Shown here: positions 8,891-17,433 of the stretch, in pieces | Layout of the letters: the number at the start of each line of letters is the position of its first letter | How positions within the stretch are numbered: the stretch's first letter is position 1 | From: Prevotella sp. | GTDB taxonomy: Bacteria > Bacteroidota > Bacteroidia > Bacteroidales > Bacteroidaceae | Length of the DNA stretch: 37,835 bases | Direction: 5' to 3' | NCBI GenBank assembly: GCA_017474845.1 | Contig: JAFVGS010000032.1 | Span: forward strand, 1 to 37,835 | Position numbers and translations under genes: made by a program | Notes under the pieces: generated by a model | What the model was told of the DNA's origin: nothing | Seen by the model: only the letters and a program-made list of their open reading frames with translations | Databases searched by the model: none

Positions 8891-11800
8891 TTAGTACCAC
8901 TGCACGGCATTGGTCGAGCCAGAGCGCTTGTCGTATTTCAGGGCGTCTGTCAGCGTCGAGGCGTTGCAACGGAAAGAGAAGTTATAACTGGTGTAGGGCG
9001 CCAACATGACATCGGCCGACATGCTGAAGCAGTGCAGGTCGCGGGAGAGCGACATGCGCGTCATCGAGATCTTCTTGTTCTCGAAGTCGTAGCCAGAGCT
9101 GAAGTTGATGTTCCAGCCGTCACTCAACGTCACATTGCCGCTGAGGTTCAGCGTCTGGGTGATCTTGTAGGGATAGCGCATCGTTTCGTAGTTGAACTTC
9201 TTAACATCCCTATTCTCACGCAAGGAGACGGTATAGCCGATGTTCAGCGTCCAGGGCATCTTGAACTTCATATAGCCGTCCTCGTCAGTCTCAGCCTTCG
9301 ACTTATCACCTGTGGGGTGCTTGGCCTTCTCCATCTCGAGGTCTACGTTACTCTCCACGGAGTCCCAGTCGTCATCGTCATCTTGCTTCTTCTTATTCTT
9401 TTTGTTCTTGTCGTCGTCCACCTTCTGACCCGTCAGCCGCTTGAAGAGCTTGATCACCTTCTGATTGTCAAGTTTGTAGTTGAGACTTTGGTCGATACCC
9501 GTCCAGCGGCCCCATTTGCCTTGCCCCCAGTAAGTGGTGTGCTCACTCTCTCTCGGCGTGGCACCCACACTGTCGGCCTCATAGACGTATGAGGCGAAGG
9601 TAGCGTTAAGATTCAGGGTGTACGACTTCGTGAGCTTCAGCCTCAGGTTGGTGCGCAAGTCACTCAGTGGCCTGATGTCCGTGGCAAAGTTATACGACAT
9701 GCTGGCCCCAAGCTCATCAATCAGACTGATTTTCTTTACACCCGTGGAGTCATCGTCCGACTTAATCTTCATTTCAAGGTTGTTCTTGATGTCGAAATTG
9801 ATGGTCCCCTTTTTGCCCTTGCCTGGTGCAGTATAGATATTAATATCGTAAGGCTTATACTCCACGAACGACACATTGCCGTCAGCATCCGTCTTCGTGT
9901 AGGTCTTGTAGTAGCCGTAGCAGGGGTCACCGAAGTCAGGCGCATAACTGAAACTAACCATCGGCGTAAATACGTGGCGGATAGCTTGTATCTTGTCGCC
10001 GAAGAGCTTGCGGCTGGGGACATAGAAGCCGTACAACTTCGTGTCGACAGAGACGCTCGTCGACCAGTCGTAGACATTATAGAAACCCGTCACCGTATCA
10101 GTGACCTCCTTCTGGGCATCAGTGTCCCAGTGTTTCTCCTGCTTTCTGAAGAGCGTACGGTCGGTGAAGTTGAAGCCAGGGGTGACATTCAGGAATCCAA
10201 ACACCGAAAAAGTGGCCTTGATGGGAATCGAGTGCATCATGCCGTTCTGCCAGTCTTTAGCCAAGTTCGTGTGAAAGAGTTGGCTCTCCTTCACGTTGTT
10301 GATCTGGTTCTTGAAATTACCCGTATACGACATCGAGATCTTCTCATACCATCGTTGTTGACCAGCCGCCTTCTTGCGTTTGAAAGGATAGAACTGGGCG
10401 ATGGTGATACCGAGTGTCGGCAGCTCGATGCTCAGCGTGGAGTCTTTCATGTTCTGCGTCAGGTTGGCCGAGGAGTTGAGACTCATGCCGATGCTGGAGA
10501 AAGACGTATTGAAACCGACGGCCGATGTACGTGTGGACTGTGTCCGCGTCTGCGGGTTGTACATCGAGGTGAGGTTGTTCTGTTCGTAGCTCTGCGAGGA
10601 GTAATTCACACGTGCCGTAAACGAGCGTACGGGATGTGCCTTGGTGTCCTGGCTGTGGTTCCACGTCAGCTTGAAGTCCGTCGCCTTCTGATAGTCAGGC
10701 ATGTTCTTGTCGCCCGTGACGGAGTTCTGGTAGCTCACCAGAAAACTGCCATTGTAACGATAGCGCTTCCTATAGTTCGACGTGGCGGTGACACCCCATG
10801 AGCCTTTCGTATAGATCTCGCCCAGCAGTTTCAGGTCCATCTTGTCGCTGATAGCGAAATAATAGCCGCCGTCGCGCAGGTAGAATCCCTTGTTCGACTC
10901 GTCGCCATAGGTAGGCATGATGAGTCCGCTTGAATAACTCTTGGTAAAGGGGAAAAAGCCGTAGGGGACGGCCAACGGCAGCGGCACGTCGGCCACGACG
11001 AGGTAGGTCGGTCCGAATACCACATCCTTGCCAGGACGTACCTTTGCACGCGACATCGCCAGATAGAAGTCTGGATGCGGATCATCGCAGGTTGTATAGC
11101 GGCCGTGCTGGATATACATCTCCCCCTCAGGTCCGCGCTTCGACAGCTCACTGGTCAGAAAACCGTCGTCCTGCTGGGTGTACACATCCTTGATCAAACC
11201 CTTCTTCGACTTGAAGTTGAACGACATCGGTCCCGTCTGATACTCGTCGCTGCCCATCTTGAACACCGGCGAGCCTATTGTCTCCTGCGTGGTCGAGTCA
11301 AGCCTTCCCTCCGCATGCACGATATTGCTGTCGAGGCTCATGAAGATCTTCTCACTCGCCAGGTCCATGTTCTGGTACTTCACCTTCGAGTCGCCATAGA
11401 GCTTGGCCTGCGATGTGGCAGCGGTATAGGTCAGGGAGTCCTTGGCAGAATACTCCACCGGCGAGTCGATACCGCTCTTGCGGCTACGATTGATGCTATC
11501 GAGGGCCAGCGAGTCGTCGACAGCCTTGTTGTGTTTCCAGATGGCCAGCTCCAACGAGTCCATTGTCGTCGTGTCGCGCTTCAGTTTGGCAGCCGCCTCC
11601 TGCAGCACCGTCGTCGGCGATGCCGGTTTCACCAGCGAGTCGCCCTTGGTAAAGCCGTCGCGGATCACGTCGAGCGCCGCTTGAACGCTGTCGCGGGGTA
11701 CCTCGTCGGCCAAGAGGCTGTCTTCTGGGATGATAGTGGAGTCATTTCGAGGAAGGAGGAAGGAGGAAGGAGGAATAAGATTACCTTGAAGGGTGCTTTC

Positions 11801-11977
11801 TCCCCCAAAATAGGGGGAGCCAGAGGGGGTCTGATCCGCCTCCGAAGTATCCTCATTCCTCATTCCACCTTCCACATTCCTCGATTTCCTATCCGACCTC
11901 AGGGATGCAGGCGTACACGCCATCATCAGCATGAAGGCGACCATTATACATATGATGACCGATTTACTACTCCTCAC
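8891..11977 (-). CDS. lptD: LptD-like outer-membrane LPS assembly protein
   Basis: 1028 aa. An OstA/LptA-like periplasmic domain (about residues 185-330, including AKLYGDSKVKYQNMDLASEK and AEGRLDSTT) leads into VFGPTYLVVADVPLPLAVPY and a long series of amphipathic strands ending at VQWY, as in Bacteroidetes LptD. It would insert LPS into the outer leaflet. The start is uncertain: the GTG at 11977 gives a charged n-region before VIICIMVAFMLMMAC and lies in a repeat, while an ATG at 11944 would give a shorter signal. Two oddities stand out: a linker at about residues 35-77 encoded by an inserted palindromic repeat (11749-11885), and an Asp/Lys-rich insert near residue 860 (NKKNKKKQDDDDDWD). Confidence 0.82.
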   Translation of the reverse strand: MRSSKSVIICIMVAFMLMMACTPASLRSDRKSRNVEGGMRNEDTSEADQTPSGSPYFGGESTLQGNLIPPSSFLLPRNDSTIIPEDSLLADEVPRDSVQAALDVIRDGFTKGDSLVKPASPTTVLQEAAAKLKRDTTTMDSLELAIWKHNKAVDDSLALDSINRSRKSGIDSPVEYSAKDSLTYTAATSQAKLYGDSKVKYQNMDLASEKIFMSLDSNIVHAEGRLDSTTQETIGSPVFKMGSDEYQTGPMSFNFKSKKGLIKDVYTQQDDGFLTSELSKRGPEGEMYIQHGRYTTCDDPHPDFYLAMSRAKVRPGKDVVFGPTYLVVADVPLPLAVPYGFFPFTKSYSSGLIMPTYGDESNKGFYLRDGGYYFAISDKMDLKLLGEIYTKGSWGVTATSNYRKRYRYNGSFLVSYQNSVTGDKNMPDYQKATDFKLTWNHSQDTKAHPVRSFTARVNYSSQSYEQNNLTSMYNPQTRTQSTRTSAVGFNTSFSSIGMSLNSSANLTQNMKDSTLSIELPTLGITIAQFYPFKRKKAAGQQRWYEKISMSYTGNFKNQINNVKESQLFHTNLAKDWQNGMMHSIPIKATFSVFGFLNVTPGFNFTDRTLFRKQEKHWDTDAQKEVTDTVTGFYNVYDWSTSVSVDTKLYGFYVPSRKLFGDKIQAIRHVFTPMVSFSYAPDFGDPCYGYYKTYTKTDADGNVSFVEYKPYDINIYTAPGKGKKGTINFDIKNNLEMKIKSDDDSTGVKKISLIDELGASMSYNFATDIRPLSDLRTNLRLKLTKSYTLNLNATFASYVYEADSVGATPRESEHTTYWGQGKWGRWTGIDQSLNYKLDNQKVIKLFKRLTGQKVDDDKNKKNKKKQDDDDDWDSVESNVDLEMEKAKHPTGDKSKAETDEDGYMKFKMPWTLNIGYTVSLRENRDVKKFNYETMRYPYKITQTLNLSGNVTLSDGWNINFSSGYDFENKKISMTRMSLSRDLHCFSMSADVMLAPYTSYNFSFRCNASTLTDALKYDKRSGSTNAVQWY
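11749..11885. repeat. Palindromic repeat element inside the lptD-like frame
   Basis: On the plus strand there are four heptamers (GAGGAAG three times, then GAGGAAT; 11749-11776), a central perfect palindrome CTCCCCC-AAAATA-GGGGGAG (11800-11819), and an opposite-strand heptamer array (ATTCCTC-type units, about 11843-11880). The outer arrays are inverted relative to each other. The element is translated in frame in the lptD-like protein as a linker rich in Gly, Ser, Pro and Asn. Confidence 0.7.
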
Positions 11978-12032
11978 TTCTCTGTGTCAATCCACCTTTC
12001 TGTGATCATCTGTGTAATCTGTGGCTCAATCT
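11972..12032. repeat. Repeat between the HD-domain and LptD-like genes
   Basis: A segment with ATCTGTGTAATCTGTGG and CCACCTTTCTGTGATC, of the 'cacagattacacagatgatcacag' type that I remember as common in Bacteroidales intergenic DNA. It overlaps the GTG start chosen for the lptD-like gene. Confidence 0.45.
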
Positions 12033-12569
12033 CTACTCAAACAAGTCCACCCACTTCTGGAACCGTCTGATGCCGTCCCAGCCGAACTTCTCCAGCGCCC
12101 GCATCGCCTCTACGACAGTGCGCTCGCTGCCCGGTCTGGTCTTCGAATAGAACTTATCCGCGTAGCACACCACCTGTTCCTCCAGTTCCTCGGGCATATA
12201 ATCTTCGTGGGGCAAGGGCAGTTGTTGCTGCTCAATGTCCCACGCCGTCAGACCTGTGCCCGTATGCCTTTCACACACGCGCGCATGACGAATCCACCCC
12301 TCCTCGCGCAGCATCCGGCCACCAATGATACCGTGGCGGATATACGGCTCCTTGCCATGACAGTGGATGCCCGGTGCGTCGCATTCGCGGATGCCGATAT
12401 CGTGCAGCATCGCCGCCTCTTCCAGAAACTCCGTGTCGAGCTTCAGCTCCGGGTGTTTCTTCGCAATCAGCAGGCAGCGATCCGCTACCTGCCGACTGTG
12501 AATTAATAGGAGTCTCCTGAGTTCATCGTCCTCAGGATAGTACTTGTCAATGATCTTCTGATAGTCCAT
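12033..12569 (-). CDS. HD-domain phosphohydrolase-like protein
   Basis: 178 aa from the ATG at 12569. This start overlaps the upstream stop as TAATG and so suggests translational coupling. HD-superfamily metal ligands are visible: His24 in LLIHSRQV, His56-Asp57 in AAMLHDIGI, later histidines in YIRHGIIGG and CERHTGTGL, and a late Asp in CYADKFYSK. Such proteins hydrolyse phosphate esters of nucleotides or other small molecules; the substrate cannot be told. It stands in the operon between the carboxyltransferase-type gene and the lptD-like gene. Confidence 0.82.
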   Translation of the reverse strand: MDYQKIIDKYYPEDDELRRLLLIHSRQVADRCLLIAKKHPELKLDTEFLEEAAMLHDIGIRECDAPGIHCHGKEPYIRHGIIGGRMLREEGWIRHARVCERHTGTGLTAWDIEQQQLPLPHEDYMPEELEEQVVCYADKFYSKTRPGSERTVVEAMRALEKFGWDGIRRFQKWVDLFE

Positions 12570-14347
12570 TACGCTTCTCTCTCGATCCAAGCAATAGTAT
12601 CGCCCTGACGGATCTGCTGTCCGGGCTTCACGCTGATGTCCACCAGCTTACCGCCCATGGCAGCGGGGATCTCGACGATCTCGCCCCACTTCGTCTGGAG
12701 ATAGCAGAAGATATCGCCTTCCTTGTATTTCTGACCGATGTACGGCTCGATGCAGGCAGCAGGCACACCCTCGCCGCCGAAGCTCCAGATCAGCTGTCCG
12801 GCCAACGGCGACTTCACGGCATCGGCCTTTGCGTGCTTGATGGCGTCGATCTCCTCCTGCGAGATCTTCTTGCCGCCGCCCAGCTTTGCGTCCTTCGCTT
12901 TCTGGATGTCGGCCAGCAGATTCTTCTTCGCCTGTCCGCTCTTGAACGGACGGTACTGCTCGGGGTGCATAGCCAGCTCGAACAGTTCCTCGTCGTCGGG
13001 ACCATATTCCCAGCCGTTCTCGTCCATCTCCTTGCGGAAGCCGTCGAGGGCGTTCTCCAAGAGCGTATGGGGATCCACGTCGGTAAACTCCAGCTTCTTC
13101 TGTGCAGCCAGTTCCTTCAGTTCGGGAGCAATCTCGCCGGGCACCTTGCCACTCTTGCCGAGGATCATGCCCCAGATGGCGTCGTCCATCATCACATAGC
13201 GACCCTTGCCCTGCTCCATCGTCAGGAGATTCATCAGGGCGATGTTCTTCGTGTACTGCGAGAACGGCGTCACCAATGGGGGATAACCCACCTTCGGCCA
13301 CACGTACTCCACCTCGTTGAACAGCTTCACGAGCATGTCGTCCATCGTCAGCTCTGCCTCACCCTTCTGTGCACGCAGCTTATTGATCATCGTCATGATA
13401 CCGCCCAGGTCGGCCATCATCGAACCCATCATACCGCCAGGCAGTCCGCAACCGAGCAGCAGGCTCGACATGTGCTTATTGGCGGGATTGATGAAGTAGC
13501 CCAGCCAGTCGTCGATAAACTCCTGCGTCAGCGTACGGGCCTGCATATAGGCGTTCATGTTCAGGTCAGCCACCTCGAAGCCCTCGTTCTTCAGCATCGA
13601 CTGCACAGAGATGATGTCCGGATGCACCTTACCCCAGCTCAGCGGTTCGATGGCGGTGTCAATCACATCGGCACCGTTGTTACAAACCTCGAGGATTGAA
13701 GCCATCGACAGGCCGGGGCCCGAATGGCCGTGATACTGCACGATGATGTCGGGATGCTTTGTCTTGATAGCCTTCGTCAGGGCACCGAGCATAGCGGGCT
13801 GACCGATGCCGGCCATATCCTTCAGACAGATCTCCTCGGCTCCAGCAGCAATCACCTCCTCAGCAATCCTTGAGTAATACTCCACGGTATGCACGGGACT
13901 CGTCGTGATGCAGAGCGTGGCCTGCGGCGTCATGCCGCCCTCTTTCGCCCACTTGATGCTGGGGATAATATTTCGCGTGTCGTTCAGTCCGCAGAAGATA
14001 CGGGTGATGTCCACACCCTGTGCGTGCTTCACCTTATACATTAACGCACGCACGTCATCGGGCACAGGATACATTCTCAGGGCGTTCAGGCCTCGGTCGA
14101 GCATGTGGGTCTTGATGCCCACCTCGTTGAAGGGCTTACAGAAGGCGCGTACGGCGAGGTTCGGATTCTCACCCGCCATCAGGTTCACCTGCTCAAAGGC
14201 GCCACCGTTGGTTTCCACTCGGGCGAAACAGCCCATATCGATTATCACCGGGGCAATGCGCTCCAACTGATCCTTACGGGGCTGGAACTTGCCTGAACTC
14301 TGCCACATGTCCCGATAGACGAGACTAAACTGGATTTTTTTCTTCAT
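12569..14347 (-). CDS. Carboxyltransferase/biotin-type subunit (pyruvate carboxylase B or oxaloacetate decarboxylase alpha)
   Basis: 592 aa. Residues 1 to about 290 are the HMGL-like carboxyltransferase barrel with YRDMWQSSGK, ICLKDMAGIG (site of the active-site lysine) and the metal-binding HxH in QYHGHSGPG. The conserved PYC/OADA domain follows, then a C-terminal biotinyl/lipoyl-like domain (about 515-592). There the usual AMKM is replaced by QTKWG, keeping only the modified-type Lys553. Relatives move CO2 between biotin and pyruvate/oxaloacetate. No biotin carboxylase or membrane decarboxylase subunit is encoded nearby, so the complex cannot be named. A promoter box lies at 14384-14391. 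Confidence 0.85.
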   Translation of the reverse strand: MKKKIQFSLVYRDMWQSSGKFQPRKDQLERIAPVIIDMGCFARVETNGGAFEQVNLMAGENPNLAVRAFCKPFNEVGIKTHMLDRGLNALRMYPVPDDVRALMYKVKHAQGVDITRIFCGLNDTRNIIPSIKWAKEGGMTPQATLCITTSPVHTVEYYSRIAEEVIAAGAEEICLKDMAGIGQPAMLGALTKAIKTKHPDIIVQYHGHSGPGLSMASILEVCNNGADVIDTAIEPLSWGKVHPDIISVQSMLKNEGFEVADLNMNAYMQARTLTQEFIDDWLGYFINPANKHMSSLLLGCGLPGGMMGSMMADLGGIMTMINKLRAQKGEAELTMDDMLVKLFNEVEYVWPKVGYPPLVTPFSQYTKNIALMNLLTMEQGKGRYVMMDDAIWGMILGKSGKVPGEIAPELKELAAQKKLEFTDVDPHTLLENALDGFRKEMDENGWEYGPDDEELFELAMHPEQYRPFKSGQAKKNLLADIQKAKDAKLGGGKKISQEEIDAIKHAKADAVKSPLAGQLIWSFGGEGVPAACIEPYIGQKYKEGDIFCYLQTKWGEIVEIPAAMGGKLVDISVKPGQQIRQGDTIAWIEREA

Positions 14348-14383
14348 AAATGCTTTTCTTGTCAGTTATATACTTACAAATTG

Positions 14384-14412
14384 CAAAAGTAGGCATTTTA
14401 TTTCAGACACAA
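14384..14412 (-). promoter_or_regulatory. Promoter of the carboxyltransferase-type operon
   Basis: TACTTTTG on the minus strand (14384-14391), with a TTG-containing -33 region about 18 nt upstream (14410-14412). The leader before the ATG at 14347 is about 30 nt. Confidence 0.55.
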
Positions 14413-14589
14413 GCACATTCCCCGCACTTTTTTTGATTATTTATGATTGGAAACGTCATTTGTAAAAAACGATATAGGCAAATCAGGCATGACACAACCT
14501 CACAAATCCTAAAAGACCACCAAAAGGGCCATGCGGTTAAAAAATGTTATTTTCAGGAGAATAATTGTTATTATTACTCGAGAATATAC

Positions 14590-14597
14590 TATCTTTG
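14590..14597 (+). promoter_or_regulatory. Promoter -7 box of the beta-barrel gene
   Basis: TATCTTTG, 40 nt before the ATG at 14638, with TTG (14565-14567) about 22 nt upstream. Confidence 0.6.
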
Positions 14598-14637
14598 CAA
14601 AACTAAAACAACATATTCAAATTTAAAACAAAGTATT

Positions 14638-15252
14638 ATGACAAGAGCAAAGTTTTTCAGCGCAGTAATCGTGATGGCATTCATAGCTGCCATTCCTGCA
14701 AGTGCCCAAGGCGTCCAATTCGGTGTGAAGGGTGGTGTTAATTTTACCAAGATGAGCCTCGATAATGACGCTGTTGAGACAAAGTCCGGTGTAGGTTTCT
14801 TCGTCGGTCCGACGTTGAAGATCGACTTCCTGCCATTCCTCGGTATCCAGGGAGCCTTGATGTATGAGCAGTCCAACAGCAAGGTAGCCGATGAGACCGT
14901 CAAACGTCAGGCCATCGTCCTGCCCATCGATCTCCGCGTGAACCTCAAGCTCAATGAGGCAAGCGGTCTCTATGTGGCCACAGGTCCGCAGTTTGACTTC
15001 AACGTCGGTTCCGATTTCGAGTTTAAAGGGGACAAGCTCAAGGAAACATTCGATTTCAACACGGCGATGTTTGGCTGGAACTTCGGCGTCGGCGTCATGC
15101 TGAGCAAGAAGTTTGAAATCGGCGCCGTCTACAACCTCGGAATCTCCAAGACGGGTGAGTTAGAGGCTGAGTATGAAGCAGCCAAGGCCAGCGGCAAAGA
15201 CCTGAAGCCCAAGTCGAGCTCCTGGAAAATCGGTGTCACCCTCTTCTTCTAA
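14638..15252 (+). CDS. Small outer-membrane beta-barrel protein
   Basis: 204 aa. A clear signal peptide (MTRAKFFSAVIVMAFIAAIP, cleavage after ASA) is followed by GVQFGVKGGVNFTKM, typical of the PorT/OmpX-like eight-stranded barrels of Bacteroidetes. Alternating hydrophobic strands run to the end, which is the aromatic SWKIGVTLFF expected for barrel assembly. The frame is open further upstream, but the ATG at 14638 is chosen because the signal peptide starts there and the promoter (14590-14597) lies just before it. Its exact role (porin, assembly factor or structural) is unknown. Confidence 0.85.
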   Translation: MTRAKFFSAVIVMAFIAAIPASAQGVQFGVKGGVNFTKMSLDNDAVETKSGVGFFVGPTLKIDFLPFLGIQGALMYEQSNSKVADETVKRQAIVLPIDLRVNLKLNEASGLYVATGPQFDFNVGSDFEFKGDKLKETFDFNTAMFGWNFGVGVMLSKKFEIGAVYNLGISKTGELEAEYEAAKASGKDLKPKSSSWKIGVTLFF

Positions 15253-15288
15253 GGGATGACGGAGTTCTGATACTTCTGATGAGAACCG

Positions 15289-15315
15289 CCCTCGTCTGCT
15301 GTCTGGCAGACGAGG
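15289..15315 (+). terminator. Strong hairpin after the beta-barrel gene
   Basis: CCCTCGTCTGC and GCAGACGAGGG form a perfect 11-bp stem around TGTCTG, starting about 36 nt after the stop; a weak T-run follows. It is a likely rho-independent-type terminator. The same sequence recurs, almost unchanged, inside the signal-peptide codons of the DUF4421 gene near 17468. Confidence 0.6.
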
Positions 15316-15340
15316 GTTTGACTCAAATAATTCTATCAAT

Positions 15341-15838
15341 ATGAGACTACACAAGAAACCTATTTCTTTATTGCTGTTGGCAGTGCTGCTGGCCGGATGC
15401 TCGCACCGCAACTACCCCACGGAGGTCGCGGAGGTATCGGGTTCTAGCAGCTGGCATTTCCCACTACCGGGTGCAAAGGTGATCAGACCATACGGTCAGC
15501 GTGGGGGCAAGCAACATACAGGGGCCGACCTGAAGACGAAAAACAAGGATAAGATCTATGCGGCGTTTGCCGGTGAGGTGGTCTTCGCTGACAAGTTCTC
15601 TGGCTATGGCTACCTGATACGCATCAGGCACGACAACGGCCTGGAGACCTATTATGCCCACAACTCGAAAAACCTGGTGAAGAAGGGCCAGCACGTAAAG
15701 GCCGGCCAGGTGATAGCCCTCGTAGGCCAGACGGGCCGCGCCACGACACCCCATCTGCACTTCGAGACGCGCGTCGACGGCAAGCCCCGGAACCCAGCCA
15801 ACTATTTCGACCTGAACAGAGGTGTGATCCGAAAATAA
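15341..15838 (+). CDS. M23-family peptidase lipoprotein
   Basis: 165 aa. A lipoprotein signal ends in the lipobox LLAGC, with Cys20 as the acylated residue. The LytM/M23 domain (about residues 38-160) has all zinc and catalytic residues: His59 and Asp63 in QHTGADL, His107 in YYAHNSK, and His138 and His140 in PHLHFE. It would cut peptide cross-links of peptidoglycan in the periplasm. The domain is compact and lacks a long coiled-coil region, unlike EnvC. It lies 28 nt before the alpha/beta-hydrolase gene, so the two may be cotranscribed. Confidence 0.9.
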   Translation: MRLHKKPISLLLLAVLLAGCSHRNYPTEVAEVSGSSSWHFPLPGAKVIRPYGQRGGKQHTGADLKTKNKDKIYAAFAGEVVFADKFSGYGYLIRIRHDNGLETYYAHNSKNLVKKGQHVKAGQVIALVGQTGRATTPHLHFETRVDGKPRNPANYFDLNRGVIRK

Positions 15839-15866
15839 GTAAACAATTAGCATAACTATACAGAAG

Positions 15867-17423
15867 ATGAAAAAAATCCGTCAATGGGCGTTAAGGCTTT
15901 TGCCTGCCCTCCTGAGCTGTCTTGTCGGCAGTGCATGGGCTGCCGAGGTTTCGGACAGTCTGAAAGAAATGAAAACCATTGGCCATTGCACGACCTACAC
16001 CTATAACTACCCGTCGAAGAACGCTGCGGGTGAGGACGTGGTGCTCTCGTCGGCGCTCTTTGCCTGGTTGCCCGAAGAGCCCGAGGAAACCGACAGCATT
16101 GAGTCGCTCCACATATATAGCCACTTCACCATTACCGAAGACGACGAGTGTCCGTCATCGGAACTTAACCTAAAGGAAAGTGCGCTCTTTGCCGTCTTGC
16201 TGAAAGACAAGTACGCGTTGGAAATGGACCCGGCCCAGGACTTCATCAGCCACGCCGTCATCATCGCCCCCGACTTCGAGGGCTATGGCGCCACCAAAGA
16301 CGTGCCCCACCCTTATCTGTCACAGGAACTGACAGCGCAACAGGTAATGGACGCTGTGGAGTACGGCTTGGAACTCTATAAGAAACATGTCGACGACAAG
16401 CGGGCGCTGCCCTTCAAGAGCGACTGGCGGTCGTTCGGCTTCGGATTTTCGCAAGGAGGTGCCGTGGCCTTGGCCGTGCAGCGATACATGGAGGAACAGG
16501 GACTGGACGAGGAGTTGCGCTACCGTGGCACAATCTGCGGCGACGGTCCTTACGACCTGATAGCCACCCTGCGCTACTATGTAGAGGATGACGGCGACAG
16601 CTACGGTCAGCAGACCGACCATCGCAAGGGAGTGAACACCATGCCGATGGTGGTGCCCATGATCATCAAGGGAATGATCGACACGCACCCCGACATGAAG
16701 GACCATGCACTGGAGGACTATCTCTCACAGCAGTTCCTCGACACGGGCATCATGGAATGGCTGGAGAGCAAGGAGGACAAGATCAATGACATCCATGGGA
16801 AGTGGTACGACCAACTGCAGGAGGGACTTGACGCCGGCGAACGGCAATACACCAAGGAGCAGATGGCAGAGTTGTTCGAATCGCCCAAGGAGAATCGCGT
16901 GTGGGCCCACCTCGACAAGCTCTTCACACCCGCCTTCTACGAGTACATGAGTGACGCCTCGAACTTCGACACCGTGCCGACGGAGAAGGGAGACGCATGT
17001 AAGGATCTGCACCGGGCGCTGGCCGACAACAGCGTTGCTACAGGCTGGGAACCCAAGCACCGCATACAATTCGTACACTCGAAAGGCGACATGGTGGTGC
17101 CATACGGTAACTACCTCTCCTTCCGCGAGGCCCATCCCGACGGTGAGGACACCCTCTACAAGATAGATGACCAAGATACTTGCGACCATATAGACATGGG
17201 AACGACCTTCTACTTGAGCCTCACCACTACGGGCACTTACGGCAAGTACTTCCAATGGATCGACGAGGATGGAGCCACGGGAATCCAGCCAATTGATAAT
17301 GGAAAATGGAAAATGGATCATTATGCTGACGGCTGGTACGACCTGCAGGGTCGCAAGCTCTCAGGCAAGCCGACGCAAAAGGGTATCTATATCTATAAAG
17401 GTAAGAAACAGATCATCAAGTAA
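15867..17423 (+). CDS. Secreted alpha/beta hydrolase (secretory-lipase-like)
   Basis: 518 aa. A signal peptide (MKKIRQWALRLLPALLSCLV, cut after AWA) leads to an alpha/beta-hydrolase domain with the nucleophile elbow GFSQGG (Ser195) and later candidate Asp (SKGDMVVPYGNY) and His (DTCDHIDMG) residues, arranged as in secretory lipases/esterases. The substrate is unknown. The C-terminus (WYDLQGRKL...KGIYIYKGKK) is the short tail common on secreted Prevotella proteins and may act in sorting or attachment. Just before this tail, the codons for NGKWKMDH come from a 7-bp repeat array at 17297-17317. Confidence 0.8.
   Translation: MKKIRQWALRLLPALLSCLVGSAWAAEVSDSLKEMKTIGHCTTYTYNYPSKNAAGEDVVLSSALFAWLPEEPEETDSIESLHIYSHFTITEDDECPSSELNLKESALFAVLLKDKYALEMDPAQDFISHAVIIAPDFEGYGATKDVPHPYLSQELTAQQVMDAVEYGLELYKKHVDDKRALPFKSDWRSFGFGFSQGGAVALAVQRYMEEQGLDEELRYRGTICGDGPYDLIATLRYYVEDDGDSYGQQTDHRKGVNTMPMVVPMIIKGMIDTHPDMKDHALEDYLSQQFLDTGIMEWLESKEDKINDIHGKWYDQLQEGLDAGERQYTKEQMAELFESPKENRVWAHLDKLFTPAFYEYMSDASNFDTVPTEKGDACKDLHRALADNSVATGWEPKHRIQFVHSKGDMVVPYGNYLSFREAHPDGEDTLYKIDDQDTCDHIDMGTTFYLSLTTTGTYGKYFQWIDEDGATGIQPIDNGKWKMDHYADGWYDLQGRKLSGKPTQKGIYIYKGKKQIIK
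17297..17317 (+). repeat. 7-bp tandem array within the hydrolase gene
   Basis: TAATGGA, AAATGGA, AAATGGA: three heptamers of the type NAATGGA inside the coding frame, between the enzyme domain and the C-terminal tail. Related heptamers occur at 28648-28675 and 31949-31980. Confidence 0.65.
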
Positions 17424-17433
17424 AAAAAACGGG

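Noticed and set aside
14443-14637. An N-terminal extension of the beta-barrel protein
   Set aside because: The signal peptide begins at 14638 and the promoter box lies inside the would-be extension.
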